Shown piece after piece: positions 51,821 to 60,060 of a stretch of 64,000 nt of DNA. Location: NCBI GenBank assembly GCA_041499965.1, contig JBGQLG010000008.1, forward strand, positions 1 to 64,000. Direction: 5' to 3'. A model generated the notes under the pieces. It saw nothing but the letters and a program-made list of their open reading frames with translations. It was not told where the DNA came from and made no database searches. A program made the translations under genes and the position numbers. Positions within the stretch are counted from its first letter, which is position 1; each line of letters opens with the position of its first letter. Source of the DNA: AR5 sp041499965 (GTDB lineage Bacteria; Methylomirabilota; Methylomirabilia; Rokubacteriales; CSP1-6).

Positions 51821-52036
51821 CTAGTGCACCTCGTGAGCATCGGTGACACCGGCGCCGTGATGCGGGCCCCCCGGTCGCCTCTCACGGTCGGCTGCCCTCA
51901 CCCCAACCCCCTCGGGGGGATGGGGGGCCGAGCGCGCGCGGCTCGGAGCGAGCCGCGGCGTGCCGGCGAGCCACTGGGGCGACCGGGGGGCCCGCATCAC
52001 GGCGCCGGTGTCACCGAGCCTCGCGCGGCGCACTAG
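51821..52036. repeat. Nested inverted repeat C with shared C-rich core
   Basis: The inner 39 bases of the arms (51841-51879 and 51978-52016) are perfect reverse complements. With five mismatches the arms extend to 59 bases (51821-51879 and 51978-52036), ending in CTAG. The core here is on the opposite strand, CCCCAACCCCC-TCG-GGGGGATGGGGGG at 51901-51928, matching the cores of repeats A and B. The element fills the whole gap between two minus-strand genes; its right arm includes the stop codon (52033-52035) of the radical SAM gene. No gene is visible inside. Confidence 0.8.
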
Positions 52037-53793
52037 ACATCCGCCCGCGTGGCCCCGCGCACCGCGCGCTTGCGCTCCTGCAGCTCGCCGGTATGCGGAT
52101 GCCGCAGCGTATTCTGACCGCCGAGCTCCGTCACCGCCCGCCAGGAGAGATCGATGATCTCCTCGTCCTCCAGGTCGCTGAAGTTCGTGCGCACTTCCTC
52201 GCCCTGCTCCCCCAGCCGCAGGAAGTACTGCTCGATCATGTCCTCGTCGGCCGGCCCCTTCTCGCCCGTCACCGCCTTGCCGATGAGCCCCTTGTCGAGC
52301 GCGAGATCCCAGAAGGTCGTGCCCGGATAGGCGGTGGTGAAGAAGAACACCTCCGGCTTGAGCCCCACCTTGCGGCAGAAGTCGACGGTCTCCTGCACGG
52401 TATGAGCGCTCTCGCCGGGCGAGCCGATCATGAACGAGCAGTCGGCGTAGCCGAGCACGCGCTGGGTCTCGAGAATGGCGATCTCCATCTTCTCGATGGT
52501 CTGGCCGCTCTTGTCGATGTTCTTGAGGATGGTGGGGCTGGCCGACTCCACGCCGTAGCCGGCCTGGCGCATGCCGACCTCGTGGCCCAGCTCCAGCATG
52601 TGCGGCCGACCCTCCCGGCGCGCGCGGATGACGTCGTCGGCCACGATGTTGGTGCGGCAGGTGCCGCCCCACTCCACCGCGAAGCCCGTCGCGTGCTTGC
52701 GCGCGCGCAGCTCGGCGAAGAACTCCAGCGCCCACCGGTAGTCGGTCATCAGCAGGTCGTCGAGGAAGTGGATGTAGACGGCGCCGTAGCGCGCCTTGAG
52801 GTACTCCATCTCGTCCACCACCTCGCGCGGGCTGCGCAGGCGATAGGTTTTCCCGAGGTACGCCGCATAGCAGTAATCACAGGCCTTCGACGCGTAGGGA
52901 CAGCCGCGCGAGGCGATCATCGAGACCGAGTACTGGCCAGGCGCGACCGAGGCGCCGTCGATCCACTTCGTCTGCCAGTTGAGGTGGCCGACGGGGTTGC
53001 GCTTGTAGATCTCGTCCTCCGGCCACTTGCTGCGCAGGGGCCACGGCAGCGCGTCCAGCCCCTTGTCGCGCGACTGGATGGAGGGTCGCAGGCCGTTGTT
53101 GCGAACGTCCCACTCCCCGGGGCGGATCACGTGGCGATAGGCGGTCCCGGCCACACCCTCCAGCGAGGCGCCGGTCTCCAGGCGGTGCAACACCTCCGAG
53201 AAGGTGACCTCGCCCTCCTCCTGCACCACGATGTCGGCGGGCAGCCGGCGGACCATGAACTCCGGCATCGACGACGCGATGCCACCGCCGAGCACGATCG
53301 GCACGTCCGGATGCACGCGCTTGCAGATGCCCGCGATACGCCTGAGCCACGTGTACTGGGTGATGATGCCGCCCAGCCCGATGACGTCGGGCCGCTCGGC
53401 GCTCAGCTTCTCGACGACGCGCGCCTCCACCCTCCGCACGTAGTCGGCCATCGGGCCCTTGACCGGCTCCCGCCGCTCGGCGTTGAGGTCGAGCACGTCG
53501 ACCGTGTGGCCGTCCATGGCGGCGATGGCGCCGACGTAGCCGTGGCCGATCGGCATGATGTTGGGGAACGACCATTCGCGGATCGGCGCGTTGATGAAGA
53601 GTACGCGGAGCCCGTCGCGGCGCGGCGCGAACTGTCGCTCGGACGTCTCGGTGGTGATGCGCGGCCAGTCCGCGGCCTGCACCTCACCGCTGATGAAGCG
53701 CTGGTGAAACCGGGCCGGCGGCGCGCCGCCGGCGGGACGCCGGATCGACGGCAACGGGACGGTCGTGGTGCCGATGTCACGGATGATCGCCAT
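52033..53793 (-). CDS. B12-binding-type radical SAM protein with unusual cysteine spacing
   Basis: The 586-residue protein has an N-terminal B12-binding-like region (RVLFINAPIREWSFPNIMPI, later DVIGLGGIITQYTWLRRI and IVLGGGIASSMPE) and a radical SAM region. The cluster ligands appear as Cys298, Cys305, Cys308 in SRGCPYASKACDYC, a CX6CX2C spacing instead of CX3CX2C. The C-terminal third (QAGYGVESASPTILKNIDKS, FMIGSPGESAHTVQETVDFC) is typical of radical SAM barrels. A strong AGGAGG (53798-53803) precedes the ATG. Its stop lies in inverted repeat C. It may methylate or rearrange the nonulosonate or another sugar; this is inference. Confidence 0.82.
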   Translation of the reverse strand: MAIIRDIGTTTVPLPSIRRPAGGAPPARFHQRFISGEVQAADWPRITTETSERQFAPRRDGLRVLFINAPIREWSFPNIMPIGHGYVGAIAAMDGHTVDVLDLNAERREPVKGPMADYVRRVEARVVEKLSAERPDVIGLGGIITQYTWLRRIAGICKRVHPDVPIVLGGGIASSMPEFMVRRLPADIVVQEEGEVTFSEVLHRLETGASLEGVAGTAYRHVIRPGEWDVRNNGLRPSIQSRDKGLDALPWPLRSKWPEDEIYKRNPVGHLNWQTKWIDGASVAPGQYSVSMIASRGCPYASKACDYCYAAYLGKTYRLRSPREVVDEMEYLKARYGAVYIHFLDDLLMTDYRWALEFFAELRARKHATGFAVEWGGTCRTNIVADDVIRARREGRPHMLELGHEVGMRQAGYGVESASPTILKNIDKSGQTIEKMEIAILETQRVLGYADCSFMIGSPGESAHTVQETVDFCRKVGLKPEVFFFTTAYPGTTFWDLALDKGLIGKAVTGEKGPADEDMIEQYFLRLGEQGEEVRTNFSDLEDEEIIDLSWRAVTELGGQNTLRHPHTGELQERKRAVRGATRADV

Positions 53794-53805
53794 GGGACCT
53801 CCTGC

Positions 53806-54492
53806 TCAAGATCGTACCGACCGGATCAGCTCGAATGCCTCGGCGTAGGGCAGCCCGACCACCGAGCCCCACCGCCGCGCGATGGCGCGCACCGCCTCGC
53901 CCGAGCGCGGGTGGGGAAACGGCCGGTGCTCGCCACGGTACCGCTCCAGCGCGGCGACCTTCAGCTCGATGGTGGACGCCACGTCCTCGAATACCGTGGG
54001 CGCGAAGGGCGCGGCCAGCCGGCCGAACGCCCACTCGGTCGACGAGGCGATCTCGAACGCGTAGAGCTCGCGCACCCGGCCGCCCGGCAGCGGCCGCGTC
54101 GCGGTCAGCACCGCCTGGAAGGTCAGCCGGTGGTCGACGTTCAGGTCGCCGGGATGATGCGTGTAGACGATCTCCGGCTCCAGCTCGCGCACCCACGCCT
54201 CGACGCGCTTGACGATGTCGAGGAGCGCGAGCGTGTCGAAGCGATTGTCGGGGAGGTCGCCGAACGCCACCGACTTGGCGCCCAGCATCCCGGCCACCGC
54301 CCGCGCGTCGTCCTGCAGCGCGCCGACCGCGGCCCGATCGCCGCCGGCGCGCTCCGGCGTGCGAGAGGTGATGCCCTCGCCCAGGATCGCCAGGTGGACG
54401 GTGTCACCGGCCGCCGCCCGGCGGGCCGCGGTGGCGCCGACGCCGAGGACCTCATCGTCGGGATGGGCGGCCACGACCAGGATCACACTCAT
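53806..54492 (-). CDS. PIG-L family deacetylase
   Basis: The 228-residue zinc-dependent de-N-acetylase has the motif AHPDDEVLG at 9-17 and the late HHPGDLNVDH; both are the metal-binding and catalytic signatures of PIG-L/LmbE/MshB enzymes. These remove N-acetyl groups from amino sugars. Beside a carbamoyltransferase, an acyltransferase and pseudaminate genes it probably trims an acetamido sugar before re-acylation or carbamoylation. The start ATG overlaps the acyltransferase gene by four bases. Confidence 0.9.
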   Translation of the reverse strand: MSVILVVAAHPDDEVLGVGATAARRAAAGDTVHLAILGEGITSRTPERAGGDRAAVGALQDDARAVAGMLGAKSVAFGDLPDNRFDTLALLDIVKRVEAWVRELEPEIVYTHHPGDLNVDHRLTFQAVLTATRPLPGGRVRELYAFEIASSTEWAFGRLAAPFAPTVFEDVASTIELKVAALERYRGEHRPFPHPRSGEAVRAIARRWGSVVGLPYAEAFELIRSVRS

Positions 54493-55544
54493 CCGCCCGC
54501 CTCCAGCGAGTCCAGCAGGCCATCCAGCGCGGCGGGCGGCAGCGCCGACAGGTCGGTGCGGAAGAACGCCCGCGCCCGCCACAGGCGGGCGGTGGGCCAG
54601 CTCCACCACGCCAGTCGCCGCAGCCGCTCGACGACGGCCGGGGGGAAGCGGGAGCGGATCAGCCGGGCTGGATTCCCGGCGTAGATCCCGTACGGTTGAT
54701 CGAGGCTGCTCGTCACGACGCTGCCGGCGCCGATCACGCAGCCGTCGGCGACGCGGACCCCGGGCAGCACGACCACCCGGGTGCCGAACCACACGTCGTT
54801 GCCGATCACGATGTCACCCACCTTGTCGGCCGGCTCGCCCAGGAACGCGTAGGGCCCGCGGCTCACCGCGAACGTGGTCGGCAGGTGCAGCGTGTGGCGC
54901 GAGCCGATGGCCGCGAAGTAGGACGACGTGTGGCAGAACGCGCCCAGGCGGAAGCGGGCCGTGTACAGGTTCAGCTCGGCGTCGGCGCCCAGCAGCGAGC
55001 CGCGCCCGATCTCGACGGCGGCCTCGTTGTGGATCACCGCGCGCGGGTTGATGCGCGCGCCGTAGCCGAGCACGATCCGCTCGGCGTTGGTGATGATGAC
55101 CGGCTCGCCCTCCAGGCGCGCGTACCAGCGACCGCCGCCGCCGGTGCCGTCGTCGCCCGGGTAGTCGTCGTCGAAGGCGGCGACCTGCTCGGCCTGCTCG
55201 GCCGAGTTCACCGCGCACAGGCCGCGCTGCCAGGCCCGCACGACGAGCGCGCCGGCGCCGGCGCCGGCCGCCAGCAACGCGTCGTGGCCGTCGAACAACG
55301 CCGGCGCGGGCTCGGGGGCCGCGCGTACCTCGACGGTGCCGGCCGCGCCCGGCGCCAGGTCGGTGACGAAGCGCCGCAGCGCCTCCACCGCGTCCGTCCG
55401 CGCGCCGGGCACGGCCAGCGTGAAGGTGCGCGCCCGGCCGGCGCCGCCCTTCACCAGTGCGGCCAGCCGCGGGTCAGCCAGCAAGGTGTCGAGCGCGTCG
55501 GCGGCGAGCAGGAACCGGGTGAGCGTCAGCCGCGGCGCCGTCAC
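54489..55544 (-). CDS. Hexapeptide-repeat (LbH) acyltransferase, two-part
   Basis: The 351-residue protein has a non-repetitive N-terminal part (about 1-150) and a left-handed beta-helix C-terminal half (about 165-310) with the IGXGSLLGADAEL-type hexapeptides, VIIGNDVWFGTRVVV-like turn (DIVIGNDVWFGTRVVVLPG) and VIGAGSVVTSSLDQPYGIYAGNPARLI. The end is that of the CatB/NeuD-type O/N-acetyltransferases. The large N-terminal part, with a low-complexity GTGGGG linker, is unfamiliar. The start GTG overlaps the carbamoyltransferase gene by four bases. It likely acylates an amino group on the glycan. Confidence 0.8.
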   Translation of the reverse strand: MTAPRLTLTRFLLAADALDTLLADPRLAALVKGGAGRARTFTLAVPGARTDAVEALRRFVTDLAPGAAGTVEVRAAPEPAPALFDGHDALLAAGAGAGALVVRAWQRGLCAVNSAEQAEQVAAFDDDYPGDDGTGGGGRWYARLEGEPVIITNAERIVLGYGARINPRAVIHNEAAVEIGRGSLLGADAELNLYTARFRLGAFCHTSSYFAAIGSRHTLHLPTTFAVSRGPYAFLGEPADKVGDIVIGNDVWFGTRVVVLPGVRVADGCVIGAGSVVTSSLDQPYGIYAGNPARLIRSRFPPAVVERLRRLAWWSWPTARLWRARAFFRTDLSALPPAALDGLLDSLEAGG

Positions 55545-57271
55545 GGCCCTTTCCTCAGCACGAAGTCGTCGAGCACGAGGACGTCGAGGCCGGTGCCGCC
55601 GAAGCAGCGGAGCGCGTCGCGCGGCGAGCACACGATCGGCTCACCCTGCACGTTGAACGACGTGTTGATCAGCACCGGGTGGCCGGTGCGGCGGCCGAAC
55701 GCCGTCAGCAGGTTGTGGAAGCGCGGATTGTGCTCGCGATAGACCGTCTGCGGCCGAGCGGTGCCGTCGACGTGGACCACGGAGGGCACCCGGTCGCGAA
55801 ACTCCGCCCGGACGGGATAGGCCAGGATCATATAGTCGCTCGCGCTTCCGTGGTCGAAGTACGTGCGGTAGTCCTCGACCGGCAGCGACGGGCAGAACGG
55901 CCGCCAGCTCTCCCGGTGCTTCACCTCCCGGTTCAGCTTGTCCTTCATGTCGGGGAAGAGCGGGCTGGCCAGGATCGAGCGGTTGCCCAGCGCGCGGGCC
56001 CCGACCTCCATGCGTCCCTGCAGCCAGCCCACGATGCGGCCGGTGGCGAGATCCTGCGCGATCTCCTCGACGACGGAGGCCGAGCGCCGGTAGGGCAGCT
56101 TGGACTCGCGAATCGCGCCCTCGATCTCGGCGGCGGTGTAGGCCGGACCCCAGTAGGCGTGGCGCATGCGCTCGAAGCCGGTGGCGCCCGCGCGCTGGGC
56201 CAGCACCCAGGCGGCGCCCAGCGCGATCCCGTTGTCGGCCGAGGCCGGCTGCACGAAGATCTCCCCCACCTCGTCGAGGAGCGAGAGCTTGCCGTTCATG
56301 CAGCAATTCATGGCCACGCCGCCGGCCAGGCACAGGGAGCGCACGCCCGTCAGGCCGACCAGCGTGCGCACGAGCCCCGTCACCACCTGCTCGAGCCGCC
56401 ACTGCACGTTGAAGGCGAGGTCGCGATGCGCGTCCTCGATGGGCTGGTGGCCGAGCCGCGGCTTGCCGAAGACGTCCACGAAGCGATCGGTGAAGCGCCG
56501 CCCGTACGTGCGCGACCCCAGGTAGCGCAGGTAGGGGTTCGTGCGAAACTCGCCGGTGGCGCCGTCGTAGGGCAGGATCTCGTCGAGCTTGGCCTGCAGC
56601 GCCTCGGAGTAGCGGCCGTAGGAGGCCAGCCCCATCAGCTTGCCCTCGTCCTGGTAGGCGCGGAACCCGAGGAACTCGGTGAAGGTCGCGTAGTAGCCGC
56701 CCAGGCTGTGCGGCAGCTTCACGCTGCGGAGCTCCTTGATGCGGTCGCCCGCGCCGTGCCACATGAACGTCGAGAACTCCTCACCGCTGCCGTCCACGGT
56801 GAGGATCGAGGCCTCGCCGAAGCCGGAGGCGTAGTAGGTGCTGGCCGCGTGGCAGAGGTGGTGGGGGATGAAGCGCACGCGCTCGGCGTCGAAATACACC
56901 CCGCGCTGGGCCAGCGCCTGCTTGAGATCGGTGCGGATCCGCGTGGGGTGATAGAGGTTGAGGAGGTACTCCTCCTGCAGCCGGTTGTAGTCGTCGGGAT
57001 CCGGGTACGTCGCGCGCGTCTCGTCGTAGAAGCGCGGCATCGCGTCGATGTAGCGGTCCGACTCCCAGCCGAAGCCGATGCCGTCCACGGCGTCGAGATC
57101 GATGCCACCCTCGCCCAGGCAGTACAGCAGGGAGGCGACGGGCAGGCTGTTGGGCGCGGTCTTGATCCGGTTGAACCGCTCCTCCTCGGCGAACGCGACG
57201 ATGCGGCCGCCGCGGACGAGCGCCGCCGACGGGTTGGGGCCGTAGCCGAACAGGCCGAGGTAGTAGCCCAT
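55541..57271 (-). CDS. NodU/CmcH-family O-carbamoyltransferase
   Basis: The 576-residue carbamoyltransferase has the two-domain layout of TobZ/NodU. The N-terminal Kae1-like domain has the metal-binding FIPHHLCHAASTYYASGF (His137, His138, His141), LTVDGSGEEFSTF and GGVAMNCCMNGKL; the C-terminal YrdC-like domain has LNREVKHRESWRPFCPSL, VGARALGNRSILASP and HPVLINTSFNVQGEPIVCSP. It transfers a carbamoyl group from carbamoyl phosphate via carbamoyl-adenylate to a sugar hydroxyl. The start ATG is two bases from the GNAT stop. Target probably a sugar of this locus. Confidence 0.9.
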   Translation of the reverse strand: MGYYLGLFGYGPNPSAALVRGGRIVAFAEEERFNRIKTAPNSLPVASLLYCLGEGGIDLDAVDGIGFGWESDRYIDAMPRFYDETRATYPDPDDYNRLQEEYLLNLYHPTRIRTDLKQALAQRGVYFDAERVRFIPHHLCHAASTYYASGFGEASILTVDGSGEEFSTFMWHGAGDRIKELRSVKLPHSLGGYYATFTEFLGFRAYQDEGKLMGLASYGRYSEALQAKLDEILPYDGATGEFRTNPYLRYLGSRTYGRRFTDRFVDVFGKPRLGHQPIEDAHRDLAFNVQWRLEQVVTGLVRTLVGLTGVRSLCLAGGVAMNCCMNGKLSLLDEVGEIFVQPASADNGIALGAAWVLAQRAGATGFERMRHAYWGPAYTAAEIEGAIRESKLPYRRSASVVEEIAQDLATGRIVGWLQGRMEVGARALGNRSILASPLFPDMKDKLNREVKHRESWRPFCPSLPVEDYRTYFDHGSASDYMILAYPVRAEFRDRVPSVVHVDGTARPQTVYREHNPRFHNLLTAFGRRTGHPVLINTSFNVQGEPIVCSPRDALRCFGGTGLDVLVLDDFVLRKGP

Positions 57272-57273
57272 CG

Positions 57274-57744
57274 TCAGGCCCCGGCCACGCGCAGCTCCAG
57301 CACGACCGCCTCCTCGCCGCCCCGATGCTCGACGCCGACCGACTCGAAGCCGCACGCCCGGAACATGGCCAGCGAGCGCACGTTGTGGGCGAGCACGGTC
57401 GCCCGCGGCCGCACGTCGGTGCGCTCCGCCCGCAGCGCGCGCACGGCCTGGCTCAGCATGGCGCGGCCCTGGCCGTGGCCGCGACGCTCGGGCGCCACCG
57501 CGACGTCGATCTCGGCCACGTCGCCGTCGAGGTCGAAGCGCACCTGCCCCACCGGCCCAGCGGCGTCGGCGAAGATCCACAGCCGGGTCGCGTCGGAGTC
57601 CAGGCGCTGCCGCAGCCACGCCACGTGGGCGTCGTAGGGGATCGGCGCCTTGCTGAACGCGTGGCGCCGCGTCTCGGCGTCGTTGGCCCAGCGCCAGAGC
57701 AGCGCCGCGTCGTCCATGGCCGCCTCACGCCGGCTCAGCGCCAT
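57274..57744 (-). CDS. GNAT N-acetyltransferase, PseH-like
   Basis: The 156-residue GNAT domain has EIDVAVAPERRGHGQGRAML (acetyl-CoA loop RxxGxG) and LAHNVRSLAMFRACGFESVG in the fourth strand region. In pseudaminate pathways PseH acetylates the 4-amino group after PseC; this gene is next to pseI in the same order as such clusters, so PseH is the best guess. The start at 57744 gives SRREAAMDDAALL, which aligns with the GNAT N-terminus; a well-spaced Shine-Dalgarno also fits an ATG at 57717. Confidence 0.75.
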   Translation of the reverse strand: MALSRREAAMDDAALLWRWANDAETRRHAFSKAPIPYDAHVAWLRQRLDSDATRLWIFADAAGPVGQVRFDLDGDVAEIDVAVAPERRGHGQGRAMLSQAVRALRAERTDVRPRATVLAHNVRSLAMFRACGFESVGVEHRGGEEAVVLELRVAGA

Positions 57745-58786
57745 CCTCCACCATCGCCGCGGTGATCGGCGCGTCGGCCGCGATCGCCCGCGCCGCCCGC
57801 CGCCCCAGCAGCGTCGGATACGCGGTGGGCGGCAGGCCGGGTGCGTTGACGCCGTTGCGGAGCACGCGGGCGTTGTCGGCCGAGAACGCCTCGCCGGCGC
57901 CGATGGGCCGAATGGCGAACACCGAGCGCAGCGCGAACTGGCGCAACTCGTTCTCGACCGGCTGGAGCTTCTTGTCCCCGGTGCCCAGCACCGCCTCGGC
58001 CTGGTGCACCGCCCGCACCAGCTCCTTCAGCTCGTGCGGCTCGACGGCGAAGCGCTGGTCGGGGCCGGGCATCCGGTTGCTCAGCGTGAAGTGCTTCTCG
58101 ATCACGCAGGCGCCCAGCGCGACGGCGACGACCGGCGCGATGACCGGGTCGCGCGAGTGGTCGGAGAGGCCGACGAGGTGGCCGGTGGCCTGGGCCAGGG
58201 TCACGATCGCGCGCGCGTTGACCGCCCCGGGCGGCGTGGGATAGGCGGCCGTGCACTGCAGCACCACGAGATCACGGTTGCCCACCTCGCGGGCGACGTC
58301 GAGCAGCGGCCGCACCTCGTCGAGCGTGTGGGCGCCGGTCGAGGCGAACACCGGTTTGCCGCGGGCGAGCACCGCACGGGCCAGCGGCAGGTGGCTCATC
58401 TCGTACGAGGCCAGCTTGAAGGCCGGCACGTAGGGGTCGAGCAGCTCCACCCATTCCTCGTCGAACGGCGTGCAGAGGAAATGGACGCCACGGGCGCGGC
58501 AGTGGTCGGCCAGCGTGGGCAGCCACGCCGGCGACAGCTCCATCGCCTCGATGATGTCGTAGATCGGACGCGGATCGTTCAGGTAGTCCGACATCCCGGC
58601 CGTGCGCGGATACAGCGTGCGGGCCCGGAACCCCTGGAACTTCACGGCGTCGGCGCCGGCCTCGGCCGCCACGTCGATGAGGGCCAGCGCCTGCTCGAGG
58701 TTGCCGTTGTGGTTGGAGCCGGCCTCGGCGATGACGTAGCAGGGCTCGCCGGTGCCGATCCACCGCTCGCCGACCTTGATCCTCAT
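57725..58786 (-). CDS. pseI: Pseudaminic acid synthase / NeuB-type nonulosonate synthase
   Basis: The 353-residue NeuB-family synthase condenses a 6-deoxy amino sugar with phosphoenolpyruvate. The TIM-barrel part (about 1-280) shows CYVIAEAGSNHNGNLEQALAL and AGADAVKFQGFRARTLYP, with the metal and PEP motifs, and a long DHSRDPVIAPVVAVALGACVIEKHFTLS. The C-terminal SAF (antifreeze-like) domain is at about 290-353. The nearby PseB, PseC and PseG suggest PseI rather than sialate NeuB, though substrate specificity is inferred from context. It overlaps the upstream gene by four bases (ATGA) and the GNAT gene by 20. Confidence 0.88.
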   Translation of the reverse strand: MRIKVGERWIGTGEPCYVIAEAGSNHNGNLEQALALIDVAAEAGADAVKFQGFRARTLYPRTAGMSDYLNDPRPIYDIIEAMELSPAWLPTLADHCRARGVHFLCTPFDEEWVELLDPYVPAFKLASYEMSHLPLARAVLARGKPVFASTGAHTLDEVRPLLDVAREVGNRDLVVLQCTAAYPTPPGAVNARAIVTLAQATGHLVGLSDHSRDPVIAPVVAVALGACVIEKHFTLSNRMPGPDQRFAVEPHELKELVRAVHQAEAVLGTGDKKLQPVENELRQFALRSVFAIRPIGAGEAFSADNARVLRNGVNAPGLPPTAYPTLLGRRAARAIAADAPITAAMVEDGAEPA

Positions 58787-60060
58787 CGTGGGCCTCCGCC
58801 GCCCTCGTTCAGCGAGGACGCCAGATCGAGCAGGCGGTCCGACGCCTTGCCGTCGTCGAATCCCACGAACTTCTCGAGATAGTGCGCGCGCGCGGCCGGC
58901 TCGAGCGGAAAGTCGGCCAGCCGGCGGCGGGGGAAGTCGGCGACCATCTGCTCGACGCTCAGCGGATAGGTCACGCCCGGGAAGCTGAAGCTGCTGCCGG
59001 GTTCCGTCGACAGAAACCACTCCCGCCAGATCGGCGGGAAGCCGAGATCGTCGCCGTCGGCCGTCACGCAGATCGACGGTACGGCCGCGTAGGCCGCCTC
59101 GTAGGCCACCGTGCTGAAGAAGTGCAGGCAGAGCGAGGCGATGCTCATCAGCTCGAGGATCGTGGCCGGGTAGTCCGTCTGCTCGTAGAGCACGTGATCA
59201 GCCACCCGGGCCAGGTAGTCGGCCACGCGGTCCTTGGGCCGCGCCTTGACGACGAGGGCGGCGCCGTTGGCATCGCAGAAGGCGCGCACGGCCTTCACCA
59301 CGCCGCGGTCGTCCCAACCGCCGTCGATGTGGCGCGCATACCGGCGCCCGCGTCCGAGTCGTGTGGCCAGCCGCTGGTGCAGCCGGCGCGCGCCGTAGAC
59401 GTGATGGACCCAGAACGTCCGCGGGTTGCTCTGAAATGGGAACGGACAGTACACGACGACGGGGACGCGGGCGTCGAGGCGGAGCCGGCCGCGCACCGCG
59501 GCGGGATCGATCGCGTGGAACTGATCCATCTCCGGAAATCCGACCACGGCCGCCCGGCGCCGCATCGTCGCCGCCACCGCCCCGTCGTCGATCGGCGCCG
59601 CCTCCCGGCCGAGCGCGCGAGCCCGGTTGAACTCGAGAATCCGCAGCGAGTCGGCGGCCCGGGCGCGCCAGTGCTCGGTGTGCACGCCGATCGCGTCGAA
59701 GGCCGTGCGACCGTGCGCATCCACCATGCCCCCGAGGTCGAGCGTGTACTGCAGACCGAGCCAGCGCGCGCGGCCGCCGGACGCCAGGCCCGACGGCGGT
59801 CGCAGCGTGACGACGACGTCGCGGTCCGCGTCGGCCAGCAGCCTGTCGAGACCGGCGTCGCCGGAGTACGGCCGCCGGCGCGGCTGGCCCTGGCGGAACG
59901 CCGGGGCCGCCTCGCGCTGCTCGCGCGCCCGCCGGCCCTTGAGCGCTTCGTCGCCGGCCTCCCAGCACTCGGTGTCCCAGCCGCGAGCCAGCGCGCGATC
60001 GACGACGGGGCCGAGGAGCCGGTAGTAGTTGCGCCGCTGGACGAGGAACGCGATTTTCAT
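58783..60060 (-). CDS. GT-B-like protein of unknown function within the nonulosonate genes
   Basis: The 425-residue protein sits between pseG and pseI with 4-base overlaps on both sides, so it is probably part of the same pathway or glycan. It starts MKIAFLVQRRNYYRLLGPVVDRAL and its C-terminal half has VVKARPKDRVADYLARVADHVLYEQTDYPATILELMSIASLCLHFFSTVAYEAA, which resembles the GT-B fold of CDP-glycerol glycerophosphotransferases and the glycosyltransferases of Kdo-type sugars. It could transfer the activated nonulosonate. No catalytic residue is certain. The start ATG at 60060 is chosen over the open frame to 60093. Confidence 0.6.
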   Translation of the reverse strand: MKIAFLVQRRNYYRLLGPVVDRALARGWDTECWEAGDEALKGRRAREQREAAPAFRQGQPRRRPYSGDAGLDRLLADADRDVVVTLRPPSGLASGGRARWLGLQYTLDLGGMVDAHGRTAFDAIGVHTEHWRARAADSLRILEFNRARALGREAAPIDDGAVAATMRRRAAVVGFPEMDQFHAIDPAAVRGRLRLDARVPVVVYCPFPFQSNPRTFWVHHVYGARRLHQRLATRLGRGRRYARHIDGGWDDRGVVKAVRAFCDANGAALVVKARPKDRVADYLARVADHVLYEQTDYPATILELMSIASLCLHFFSTVAYEAAYAAVPSICVTADGDDLGFPPIWREWFLSTEPGSSFSFPGVTYPLSVEQMVADFPRRRLADFPLEPAARAHYLEKFVGFDDGKASDRLLDLASSLNEGGGGPR

